This document shows, in pieces, positions 1-6,649 of a stretch of DNA of 16,908 nt (position 1 is its first letter; each line of letters begins with the position of its first letter). Origin of the DNA: Treponema sp. (lineage in GTDB: Bacteria; Spirochaetota; Spirochaetia; Treponematales; Breznakiellaceae); assembly GCA_031261385.1 (NCBI GenBank), contig JAISJS010000067.1, positions 1-16,908 of the forward strand. Reading direction: 5' to 3'. The position numbers and the translations under genes are program-made. The notes beneath the pieces are model-generated. The model made no database searches. It was not told where the DNA came from and worked only from the letters and a program-made list of their open reading frames with translations.

Positions 1-2
1 CT

Positions 3-479
3 GATCATAAGAGCAAAAGAAACAGCTGTGAAGTTTCAATTTATAATTTACGGCAAACCGCAATATCATTTGGTATTTTTGTGCGCGCTGAATACGTCAA
101 ATTATTTCGGTTTGATGAAAGATTTGGAATTAATGCAGAGTATGGTTCAGCGGAAGAGAGCGATTTATTATTGTTCCTGATAAAAAATCATAATAAAGGA
201 TTTTATAATGCCAACAGGGTGATATATCATCCGCATAAACTCAATAACATCGAACGGGCTTTTACGTATGGCAAAGGATTGGGCGCCCTTTATAGAAAAG
301 GCATTGTTGTGTACAAATTTCATTCCCTGTTCTTTGTTTTTTTGGTTGTTTTGGCAAAATGTTTAACTGCATTTGTTATATTCCCTTTACGAAAAATCCG
401 GCTTGCTTCTTTCCGCGGACGCGTGTTTGGCTTTTTCCATTATCGAGTTGATCCTCCCTGCAAAGAAAAAAAAGAATAG
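3..479 (+). CDS. Glycosyltransferase family 2, C-terminal part (5' truncated by window edge)
   Basis: The reading frame is open from the left edge to a TAG at 477-479, so the gene starts outside the window and only about 158 residues are seen. The visible part resembles the C-terminal third of GT-A fold family 2 glycosyltransferases that build capsule or O-antigen. It has a segment reading ISFGIFVRAEYVK, then FDERFGINAEYGSAEESDLL, which matches the usual 'FDE-lG-G-gsgEE-Dl' acceptor-side motif of this family. A hydrophobic stretch near the C-terminus (SLFFVFLVVLAKCLTAFVIF) may be membrane-associated. A GTG at 81 could start a short ORF, but the upstream codons fit the family, so I treat that as internal. 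The gene lies 12 bp upstream of the likely rmlB start and presumably belongs to the same polysaccharide operon. The donor and acceptor sugars cannot be told from this fragment. Confidence 0.75.
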   Translation, partial: DHKSKRNSCEVSIYNLRQTAISFGIFVRAEYVKLFRFDERFGINAEYGSAEESDLLLFLIKNHNKGFYNANRVIYHPHKLNNIERAFTYGKGLGALYRKGIVVYKFHSLFFVFLVVLAKCLTAFVIFPLRKIRLASFRGRVFGFFHYRVDPPCKEKKE

Positions 480-494
480 GAGAAAGCGACAATT
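478..494 (+). promoter_or_regulatory. Ribosome-binding site that decides an ATT start for rmlB
   Basis: AGGAG at 478-482 overlaps the stop codon of the glycosyltransferase. It sits 9 nt before an in-frame ATT at 492-494, which is ideal spacing. The first conventional start in this frame, TTG at 504, is 21 nt from the Shine-Dalgarno and would cut off part of the first beta strand of the Rossmann fold. No ATG, GTG or TTG lies between the upstream in-frame stop (477) and 504. Confidence 0.6.
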
Positions 495-1538
495 AAAAAT
501 GTATTGATTACCGGCGGCGCAGGTTTTATAGGCTCAAATTTTGTAAAATATATGCTGGAAAACTCGGATGCTGTACTTATCAATCTGGATTTGCTGACAT
601 ACGCCGGAAATCTTGAGAATTTAAAGGATATCAGTGCTCACAAAAATTATCGTTTTATAAAAGGCAATATTTGCGACACAGTTTTACTCGAAACGATTTT
701 TACTGATTATAACATTGATACTGTTGTTAATTTTGCCGCTGAATCACACGTTGACAGGAGCATAACACATCCTGAAATATTTTTGCAGACCAATGTATCA
801 GGCGCCCAGGCGCTTCTGGAAGCGGCAAAGAAGGCCTGGAAAACAGATCCAAACGATAAATACAGTCATGTGTACAAAGATGGGGTAAAGTTTTTACAGG
901 TTTCCACTGATGAGGTTTACGGCGCGCTCGGAAAAACGGGGATGTTTACCGAAATAACGCCGCTTTCACCTAACAGTCCCTATTCCGCATCAAAGGCAAG
1001 CGCGGATTTATTTGTCCGTTCTTATCATGAAACGTTTGGCCTGCCAATCAACATTACCCGTTGTTCCAATAATTACGGCCCGTATCAATTTCCCGAAAAA
1101 CTGATTCCGTTGATGATAAATAATTGCAAGGCAGATAAAAAACTTCCTGTGTACGGCGATGGTATGCAAATCCGCGACTGGCTTCACGTAAAAGACCATT
1201 GCTCGGCAATTTGCACGGTTTTGCGGGACGGAAAAAACGGTGAGGTGTATAACATCGGCGGCAGCAACGAGAAAGCGAATATTGAAATTGTAAAACTTAT
1301 TCTGCAGACCTTTGGTAAACCCGAAACGTTTATTCAGTACGTTAAAGACAGGCCGGGGCATGACCGCCGGTATGCTATTGATAATACAAAAATTACCACT
1401 AACCTGGGGTGGTCGCCTGAGTATACGTTTGAACAAGGTATCGCCGAAACGATAGACTGGTATATTCATAACGAAAGCTGGCTGCAAAATGTTATTTCAG
1501 GGAGTTATGCGGATTATTATGCAGCCATGTATAATTAA
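492..1538 (+). CDS. rmlB: dTDP-glucose 4,6-dehydratase
   Basis: This enzyme converts dTDP-D-glucose to dTDP-4-keto-6-deoxy-D-glucose, the second step toward dTDP-L-rhamnose and other deoxysugars for surface polysaccharide; it is cytoplasmic and NAD-dependent. The extended SDR fold is clear: a Rossmann motif TGGAGFIGS near residues 7-15, the catalytic STDEVYG motif (about 138-144, Asp140/Glu141) and YSASK (Tyr164/Lys168). NNYGPYQFPEKLIPL and the C-terminal RPGHDRRYAID segment are also typical of RmlB. Length is 348 aa from the chosen start, normal for the family. I chose ATT 492 because it gives MKNVLITGGAGFIGSN, matching homologues, with a good Shine-Dalgarno; the fallback is TTG 504. The gene follows a glycosyltransferase by about 12 bp and ends before a strong terminator, so it is probably the last gene of its operon. 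The usual partners rmlA, rmlC and rmlD are not in view. Confidence 0.95.
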   Translation: MKNVLITGGAGFIGSNFVKYMLENSDAVLINLDLLTYAGNLENLKDISAHKNYRFIKGNICDTVLLETIFTDYNIDTVVNFAAESHVDRSITHPEIFLQTNVSGAQALLEAAKKAWKTDPNDKYSHVYKDGVKFLQVSTDEVYGALGKTGMFTEITPLSPNSPYSASKASADLFVRSYHETFGLPINITRCSNNYGPYQFPEKLIPLMINNCKADKKLPVYGDGMQIRDWLHVKDHCSAICTVLRDGKNGEVYNIGGSNEKANIEIVKLILQTFGKPETFIQYVKDRPGHDRRYAIDNTKITTNLGWSPEYTFEQGIAETIDWYIHNESWLQNVISGSYADYYAAMYN

Positions 1539-1587
1539 ATCCGGTGCGAAATAGGTCAAATTCTATTCACTGACAGCGTTTACCCTT

Positions 1588-1630
1588 AAAAAAGCCCTGG
1601 CGATCTCTGATCTCAGGGCTTTTTTGTTTT
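1588..1630 (+). terminator. Rho-independent terminator after rmlB
   Basis: GCCCTG at 1594-1599 pairs with CAGGGC at 1614-1619. The stem extends by A-T pairs (A-run 1588-1593, T-run 1620-1625) and is followed by further T residues to 1630. The A-run on the other side means it could also work on the minus strand. It lies 50 bp after the rmlB stop and closes the polysaccharide operon. Confidence 0.88.
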
Positions 1631-1707
1631 TAGCGTGTTTTATATAACATACTATTCCTATCGAATAACTAATTAAAATTGCAATCAGTAGAATATTTTC
1701 TTTTTTG

Positions 1708-1743
1708 TTGACAAAATTTGCGGTTTACCGCTATATTTTACGC
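1708..1743 (+). promoter_or_regulatory. Promoter with internal palindromic operator, directly upstream of the PTS regulator
   Basis: A perfect -35 box TTGACA (1708-1713) and a -10 box TATATT (1732-1737) are separated by 18 nt. The spacer holds an inverted repeat GCGGT-TT-ACCGC (1720-1731) placed exactly between the two boxes, a classic repressor position. The -10 box ends 6 nt before the ATG at 1744, so transcription would start at or next to the start codon and the mRNA would be leaderless. No Shine-Dalgarno is present. Promoter boxes are seen directly; the operator role is inferred. Confidence 0.7.
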
Positions 1744-2391
1744 ATGATTGATGATGAGATCCTTACCATCGAAGAGGTCGCCAAATACCTGCGGGTTTCG
1801 GAGCGGACGGTGTATGACTGGGCGCAGAAGGGGGAAATTCCTTCGGGCAAAATCGGGACTGCCTGGCGTTTTAAAAAAAGTGAAATTGAAAAATGGGTCA
1901 ACGACCGGCTTTCGGTGAGCAAGCTTTCCCCCGGGCTGGCTTCGGTACAAATTGAAACGATTGTGTCACCTGACCGGATACTTTTTCTTAATTATTCCAC
2001 CAAGCGGGATGCGCTTCTTGCGCTGGCGGAAAATCTTGCCGCCGCCCCCCAGATAAAGAACCGGCAGGAACTGGCGATTGAGGTCCTTAAACGGGAGGAA
2101 CTGATGAGTACTGCCATAGGCAGGGGCATTGCCATTCCCCACGTCAGGCTCCAGTCGGTGACGGACCTTGTGGTTTCGGTGGGGATAAGCCAGACCGATA
2201 TCGTGGATTTTCAAACACTGGATGATGAAAAGGTACGGCTGGTTTTTATGATCGCCGCCGCTTATAATCAGCACGCCTATTATCTGCAGACCCTCTCATT
2301 TATCAGCGCCCGTCTTAAAAACCGGGAACTCCGCGACGGCCTCTTAAGCGCCAAAACCCCCCAGGACGCGTACAATCTGCTGATTACATAA
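1744..2391 (+). CDS. Excisionase-type HTH fused to PTS fructose/nitrogen IIA domain (PtsN-like)
   Basis: Predicted cytoplasmic regulator of 215 aa. Residues about 6-55 form a helix-turn-helix of the excisionase/MerR-like family, with the signature LTIEEVAKYLRVSERTVYDW and a following WRFKKSEIEKW. Residues about 70-215 are a PTS EIIA type-2 domain (Fru/Mtl/Ntr) with the phosphoacceptor motif GRGIAIPH, His133. Such a protein would accept phosphate from HPr or EI-Ntr and could couple carbon or nitrogen status to DNA binding. Treponemes are known to carry PtsN-type proteins without a full set of sugar permeases. I chose ATG 1744 rather than the upstream in-frame TTG (1705) because the promoter lies between them and the HTH begins right after 1744. 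It is monocistronic: the terminator at 1588-1630 precedes it and a convergent gene follows 1 bp after its stop. The palindrome in its own promoter suggests autoregulation (inference). Confidence 0.88.
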   Translation: MIDDEILTIEEVAKYLRVSERTVYDWAQKGEIPSGKIGTAWRFKKSEIEKWVNDRLSVSKLSPGLASVQIETIVSPDRILFLNYSTKRDALLALAENLAAAPQIKNRQELAIEVLKREELMSTAIGRGIAIPHVRLQSVTDLVVSVGISQTDIVDFQTLDDEKVRLVFMIAAAYNQHAYYLQTLSFISARLKNRELRDGLLSAKTPQDAYNLLIT

Positions 2392-2392
2392 A

Positions 2393-3598
2393 TTATTCAA
2401 ATATTACCCCAATCCAGCCTTCGATGTCACTTACCTCTTTGCCGATAAGGCCGAGGGCGACTTTGGCGGTGGTTTCGGCGACGACCCATTTTTTGCCTTC
2501 GGCTTCAAAACGGGCGCCGGTTCCGCTCAGGTCGGCAAGGCCCATCGCATGGCTGTACTCTTTGGAAACCATCATCGCCGCGGGGATATCCGCCTGAGCC
2601 AGGACGATGGCCCAGAGCATGGAACGGCTGTCGCAGTCTCCCCTGCCTTCGGCGGCGGCGCTGACGAGGTTTACAAAATCGCTGCCTATACGGTCACGTT
2701 CATATTTAAATCCCTGCACCCACGCAAGGGCTTTTTCTCCAAGCGCCCTGTTTTCTGTTTCCGGAATATTCCAGCGCCGCTCCAGCTGAAAGGCCGCATC
2801 AGCAAGGCGGTCCCAGGAATCCCGGTATATGGTCCGGTAAAACCGCATCCAGGCTTCCTTCCACAGCGGCGAAACCTCGTAGCGCTTGAGTATGGCAAAT
2901 TCCCGGTCTACCAGGTATTGTGCCGCCTCGGCATCGTGTTCGGCTATCAGCGCCTCAATACCCAGGCCCGCCAGAGGGGTCTTTTTCAGTTTTCCCCGGG
3001 GAATAACGGATTCGGTAATCGGGCCGGGGCAGTGCTGTTCGGCGGCGGAGGGGGCAATGGAATCCAGGCAGGAGATGTGGAGGAGCTGAAGATCCCTCCT
3101 GGCGGCAGGCCCATAGGCCAGGGCAAGCAGCAGAGGAGGGGTTTCTCCCGCTCCGGCGTCCTCCGGCGGGGCCAGTTCAACGCAGAGCGCCCATCCTGCC
3201 ATCGATAGTGCGGCAGGGGGAATGCCGGTGGCAGTTCCCCTGCCGGCGGCATTCCCGTTAACGGAAAAATTTAATTCTATCAGGGCGGCAAGTTTATCAT
3301 GATATTCAAAAAAACTTACATCGCCTTTATTTTTTATGCGTAAATTTATATCGTTTACGAGGTCCTTCATCGTTCTGAATTTTCCCCGGGAAACGGACAA
3401 ATCGAACATGGCGCCGTCGGGACCTGCAAAAGAAAACGTATTCTTACCGTCTCCATCGGCATACTCATAATCCTCGGGAGGATCGATGCGGAAACCCCAG
3501 GCGGAGCCCATGGTTTCGCCATAAAGGGGGCGGTAAAAAAAGCATAAAAGAAAAACGCTCAAAAGGACGGTTACTGCGGTATTTTTTTTGGGTTTCAT
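2393..3598 (-). CDS. Secreted transglutaminase-like protein
   Basis: The 401-aa protein starts with MKPKKNTAVTVLLSVFLLC, a positively charged n-region and hydrophobic core, with likely signal cleavage near residue 27 (RPLYG/E), so it is predicted to be periplasmic or envelope-located. The C-terminal ~90 residues resemble the transglutaminase/papain-like fold: GRGDCDSRSM with Cys322, EYSHAM with His350, and WVVAETTA with Glu375 as the probable third residue, in the Cys-His-acid order of the superfamily. Family members include peptidases and peptide-crosslinking enzymes; the substrate here is unknown. The N-terminal ~290 residues are not recognised. I chose the ATG at 3598 rather than the further upstream ATG (3643), because the signal peptide begins there and the longer form would overlap the divergent gene. 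No clear Shine-Dalgarno is visible. The gene is divergent from an RluA-family gene. Confidence 0.75.
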   Translation of the reverse strand: MKPKKNTAVTVLLSVFLLCFFYRPLYGETMGSAWGFRIDPPEDYEYADGDGKNTFSFAGPDGAMFDLSVSRGKFRTMKDLVNDINLRIKNKGDVSFFEYHDKLAALIELNFSVNGNAAGRGTATGIPPAALSMAGWALCVELAPPEDAGAGETPPLLLALAYGPAARRDLQLLHISCLDSIAPSAAEQHCPGPITESVIPRGKLKKTPLAGLGIEALIAEHDAEAAQYLVDREFAILKRYEVSPLWKEAWMRFYRTIYRDSWDRLADAAFQLERRWNIPETENRALGEKALAWVQGFKYERDRIGSDFVNLVSAAAEGRGDCDSRSMLWAIVLAQADIPAAMMVSKEYSHAMGLADLSGTGARFEAEGKKWVVAETTAKVALGLIGKEVSDIEGWIGVIFE

Positions 3599-3604
3599 TG
3601 TAGT

Positions 3605-4333
3605 ATGATCATCGGTAAAATACGGGGTAAGGTTAAAACGCATTTGAAACGTATAACGGTTCTTTTTGAAAATGAATCATGCCTGGTCCTTAACAAACCG
3701 GCAGGCCTTGCGGTCCAGGGCGGCGAGGGGGTAGGGGTATCGCTGGACAGCATACTTACCGCAGAATATTTCCCGCGGCCTTTATTGGTGCACCGGCTGG
3801 ACCGGGACACCTCCGGGGTCATACTTACCGCGAAAACCAAAGAAGACGCCGCGCGGTTTTCCCGGCTGTTTGCCGAACGCGCCTCTGCTTTTGCAGAGCC
3901 TGGGATCCTCAAACAGTACCTTGCAGTCTGCTCGGGGGCGCCCGCCGCCGAAACAGGGGTGATCACACTGGATCTTGCGATCCGGGGGAGCAAAAAAAAG
4001 TCGGAAACAGGCTTCCGCTGTGTAAAGCGCAGCGGGGATTTTTCCGTGCTGGAACTGGAACTGGGATCGGGGAGAATGCACCAGATCCGCCGCCACCTTG
4101 CCCTGACGGGAACCCCCGTCCTGGGGGACGACAAATACGGAAATTTTGCCCTGAACAGGGAACTCCGCAAAAAATTCGGCCTCAGGCGGCTGCTCCTCCA
4201 CGCATCCCGCCTTTTCATCAGCGAAGCCCTCACCGGGTTTCCCGGCGGCCTTGACGTAACGGCCCCCCTGCCGGACTATTTTGAGAATTTTCTGGATGTA
4301 ATGAGCGGATGTTACAATTTGAATTGCCATTGA
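3605..4333 (+). CDS. RluA-family RNA pseudouridine synthase
   Basis: This enzyme isomerises uridine to pseudouridine in rRNA or tRNA and acts in the cytoplasm. The defining motif II is present as HRLDRDTSGVILTAKT, with the catalytic aspartate at residue 66 of the longest form. The C-terminal family motif LGSGRMHQIRRHLALTGTPVLGDDKYG follows the expected order and spacing. There is no N-terminal S4 domain, so it is of the short type (RluA/TruC-like); the target site cannot be assigned. The ORF starts at ATG 3605, but TTG 3644 is a good alternative. It begins MKRITVLFENESCLVLNKPAG, closer to the family start, and has TAAGG (3628-3632) 11 nt upstream, whereas ATG 3605 has none. With 3605 only 6 bp separate it from the divergent transglutaminase-like gene. 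Confidence 0.9.
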   Translation: MIIGKIRGKVKTHLKRITVLFENESCLVLNKPAGLAVQGGEGVGVSLDSILTAEYFPRPLLVHRLDRDTSGVILTAKTKEDAARFSRLFAERASAFAEPGILKQYLAVCSGAPAAETGVITLDLAIRGSKKKSETGFRCVKRSGDFSVLELELGSGRMHQIRRHLALTGTPVLGDDKYGNFALNRELRKKFGLRRLLLHASRLFISEALTGFPGGLDVTAPLPDYFENFLDVMSGCYNLNCH

Positions 4334-4337
4334 GCCG

Positions 4338-4375
4338 TTGACAAGAGGGCGTGTTTTTCCCATGATAGTTTGGGT
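4338..4375 (+). promoter_or_regulatory. Promoter of the DUF4912-GH57 operon, close to the start codon
   Basis: A perfect -35 TTGACA (4338-4343) is followed after 17 nt by CATGAT (4361-4366), a 4/6 match to the -10 consensus. The gap from the -10 to ATG 4376 is 9 nt, so the transcript should begin 0-3 nt before the ATG and lack a Shine-Dalgarno. The promoter starts 5 bp after the pseudouridine synthase stop codon and separates the two transcription units. Confidence 0.55.
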
Positions 4376-5089
4376 ATGGATGATCCCCGTTTAAGAAGGC
4401 CCCTGCTTGAAGGTTTAAGTACCGGCGAATTGATACGATTGGCAGATAGTTACGGTATCGATATTCCCCCCGGATTGGAACGTGTCTTTATCATAGGGGA
4501 ATTGCTGGATATTGCCCTGGAGGATGAATTTGATGCGGGGGAAGACTGGGAGGGGAGCGCAGGGGCGGTTTTACGGGATGTAACGGAAACTGCCGCGCTG
4601 CCAAAACAGTACAATATCACCTTTATCGAGGTAATGATTCGGGATCCCTTATGGGCGTTTGTTTTTTGGGAGATAAAAAGCCATGACAGGGAGCTCTATA
4701 AAAATGAAACCGGATTTGAGGGGTACTGCCTCAGGGTAATTCCTCTGGACAGCACGAAGCGCAAAGGCGAGGAGCAGCCGTTTACCGTTCCGGTGGGTAT
4801 TGATGATACCGCCTGGTATCTGGGGTTTCCCCCTGCGGAAGGCCGCTACCGGGTTGAACTCTGTGTGCTCCGGAACGGCAGGGAGGAAACGATAGCCGTT
4901 TCCCGCCCGTGCAGGTTTCCAAGCTACCTTGAGCCGCCGGGGGCAAAAAATGGCGCCGGAGGGAATATTCAGGCGGTATACCGCAACCCGCTGGCCCTGC
5001 TTTCAGGCGCGGCGGACTTTCAGGTGATTCGCAGTGTGGAACGACACTCCCGCGCCGCCCGGAATGGCGGGACTTTCCAGGCCGGATGA
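4376..5089 (+). CDS. DUF4912 domain protein with Rho-N/SAP-like N-terminus
   Basis: Protein of 237 aa (239 from the alternative TTG 4370). Residues about 10-45 resemble the small Rho N-terminal/SAP-like helical fold (LSTGELIRLADSYGIDIP). Residues about 75-180 match DUF4912, with the hallmark RDPLWAFVFWEI and, later, a YRVELCVLRNGRE segment typical of its beta-sandwich. The biochemical role of DUF4912 is unknown; the domain has an immunoglobulin-like or carbohydrate-binding-like look. No signal peptide or membrane helix is seen, so it is probably cytoplasmic. The next gene, a GH57 enzyme, starts 1 bp after this stop codon, implying co-translation and suggesting a shared role in alpha-glucan metabolism (inference). 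ATG 4376 is preferred over TTG 4370 because it is the stronger codon and fits the predicted transcription start. Confidence 0.75.
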   Translation: MDDPRLRRPLLEGLSTGELIRLADSYGIDIPPGLERVFIIGELLDIALEDEFDAGEDWEGSAGAVLRDVTETAALPKQYNITFIEVMIRDPLWAFVFWEIKSHDRELYKNETGFEGYCLRVIPLDSTKRKGEEQPFTVPVGIDDTAWYLGFPPAEGRYRVELCVLRNGREETIAVSRPCRFPSYLEPPGAKNGAGGNIQAVYRNPLALLSGAADFQVIRSVERHSRAARNGGTFQAG

Positions 5090-5090
5090 T

Positions 5091-6644
5091 ATGGATACCC
5101 CTTCCTGTATTTCATTGGCGCTTAACGCTCACATTCCTTACGGCGCCGGGGAAAACTGCTTTTTTGAGGCGCTTTCTGAAAACTTCCTTCCCCTGCTGGC
5201 GGTTTTTGACCGATTGGAAGGGGATCATATCCCCTTCCGCATGGGAATTTCCCTTTCCCCGGTTCTCTGCCATCTGCTCTCCGATGAGGTCCTCCAGCAG
5301 CGGTATGTGTCATATATCGATAAACAGATCGAATTCGGCGAACGGGAACTGGAACGTACCGCCGGAAAAGACAATCTGCACCTGCTGGCGAAAACCTATT
5401 ACGACAAGGCGGTGGACAGGCGCATCGCTTTTACAGAACGGTACGAGCGGAATATCCTCAACGCCTTTGATCACTATCACGTAAAGGGCAAGATTGAACT
5501 TTTAACCAGTTCCGCAACCCATGCGTTTTTGCCCCTGCTTGCACCGTATCCGGAAGCAGTCCAGGCCCAGATGGAGGTTGCTATTGCTTCGTACCGGCAT
5601 TATTTTGGAAAATATCCGCAGGGGTTTTGGCTTCCGGAACTGGGCTGGACGCCGGAGCTGGAGGAGTACCTCCGTGCGTATAATTTTAGTTATACCATCG
5701 TAAATACCCACGGTATGGTTTTCGGGAAACCTCCTGCCAGACGGGGGAGTTTTTATCCTGCGATAACTCCCAAAGGCCTTTTTACGCTGGCACGGGACAG
5801 TACTGCCGCCAGGGATCTGTCCCGGATGCTTCGGGATACGGCGTACCGGGACAACAACCGCGATGCGGGTTATGAACTTTCCGCAGGAGAATTGGGCCTC
5901 TTTCTGATTCCCGGCGGCAGCCGTATCGTGACCGGGTACAAGTATTACCGCAGCGCGGGTCCCGGGGAACAGGTGTATGATCCCGCTGCGGCGTCTTTAA
6001 AGGCGGTGGAACATGCCCGTATGTTTCTGGAAGCCCAAAGCGCCCGTTTTCAGGAAGCGGCAAAATATATGGATGAGGTCCCCATAAGCCTCTGCGCCTG
6101 GGATGCGGATACCTTTGGACGTTTTTGGCATGAGGGGCCGCAGTTTTTGGAAGCCCTGTTCCGACTCAGCGTGGGGTACCGCGATATTCAGTTTATGAAT
6201 CCTTCTGAATATCTTTATAAACAGAATGCGGGGAGCTTTGAGACGATGGTTCCTGAATTTTCTTCCTGGGGAACGAACGGCTATGGGGAAATGTGGCTGG
6301 ACGCGTCAAATGACTGGATGTACCGGCACATGGTGCAGGCCCTGGACCGGATGACGGAACTTGCCGAACGTTTTCCCGATGATACGGGCCTCAAGGAACG
6401 GGCTCTTAACCAGGCTGCCCGGGAACTTTTACTGGTACAGGCGTCGGACTGGCCGAAATTGCTGTACAAACAGGAATACCCGGAGTTTGCCCGTGCACAA
6501 ATCGAAGATTCTCTGCGGAATTTTACCACGATTTATGAAACCCTCGGGAGCAACTACATCAGCACCGAATGGCTTACCAAACTCGAAAAGCGGCATAATA
6601 TATTTCCCGCTATCAATTACCGGGTTTTTAGAAGGAAAAAATAA
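5091..6644 (+). CDS. GH57/DUF1957 family glycosidase, 1,4-alpha-glucan branching-enzyme-like
   Basis: The 517-aa protein fits GH57 enzymes of the DUF1957/branching group, which cut and re-join alpha-1,4-glucan to make alpha-1,6 branches in glycogen-like polymers. The N-terminal motif reads LNAHIPYG (family usually LHAHLPY). The nucleophile region is GFWLPELGW with Glu183, and the acid/base region WDADTFGRFWHEG with Asp338, the two catalytic positions of the family. The C-terminal half is helix-rich (LLVQASDWPKLLYKQEY), as in the DUF1957 helical domain, where a W-D/N-W-style motif is usual. ATG 5091 is chosen because MDTPSCISLALNAHIPYG aligns with family starts; an earlier in-frame ATG at 5064 lies inside the upstream gene without a Shine-Dalgarno. 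It follows the DUF4912 gene by 1 bp and converges with the barrel gene, 5 bp between stops. Hydrolysis rather than branching is possible. Confidence 0.85.
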   Translation: MDTPSCISLALNAHIPYGAGENCFFEALSENFLPLLAVFDRLEGDHIPFRMGISLSPVLCHLLSDEVLQQRYVSYIDKQIEFGERELERTAGKDNLHLLAKTYYDKAVDRRIAFTERYERNILNAFDHYHVKGKIELLTSSATHAFLPLLAPYPEAVQAQMEVAIASYRHYFGKYPQGFWLPELGWTPELEEYLRAYNFSYTIVNTHGMVFGKPPARRGSFYPAITPKGLFTLARDSTAARDLSRMLRDTAYRDNNRDAGYELSAGELGLFLIPGGSRIVTGYKYYRSAGPGEQVYDPAAASLKAVEHARMFLEAQSARFQEAAKYMDEVPISLCAWDADTFGRFWHEGPQFLEALFRLSVGYRDIQFMNPSEYLYKQNAGSFETMVPEFSSWGTNGYGEMWLDASNDWMYRHMVQALDRMTELAERFPDDTGLKERALNQAARELLLVQASDWPKLLYKQEYPEFARAQIEDSLRNFTTIYETLGSNYISTEWLTKLEKRHNIFPAINYRVFRRKK

Positions 6645-6649
6645 AGAAA

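Noticed and set aside
81..479. Complete small gene starting at GTG 81
   Set aside because: The frame is open to the window edge and the upstream residues match the glycosyltransferase family, so GTG 81 is an internal valine.
1008..1487. Long minus-strand ORF opposite rmlB
   Set aside because: It is a shadow of the well-supported rmlB frame, with no Shine-Dalgarno or recognisable motif.
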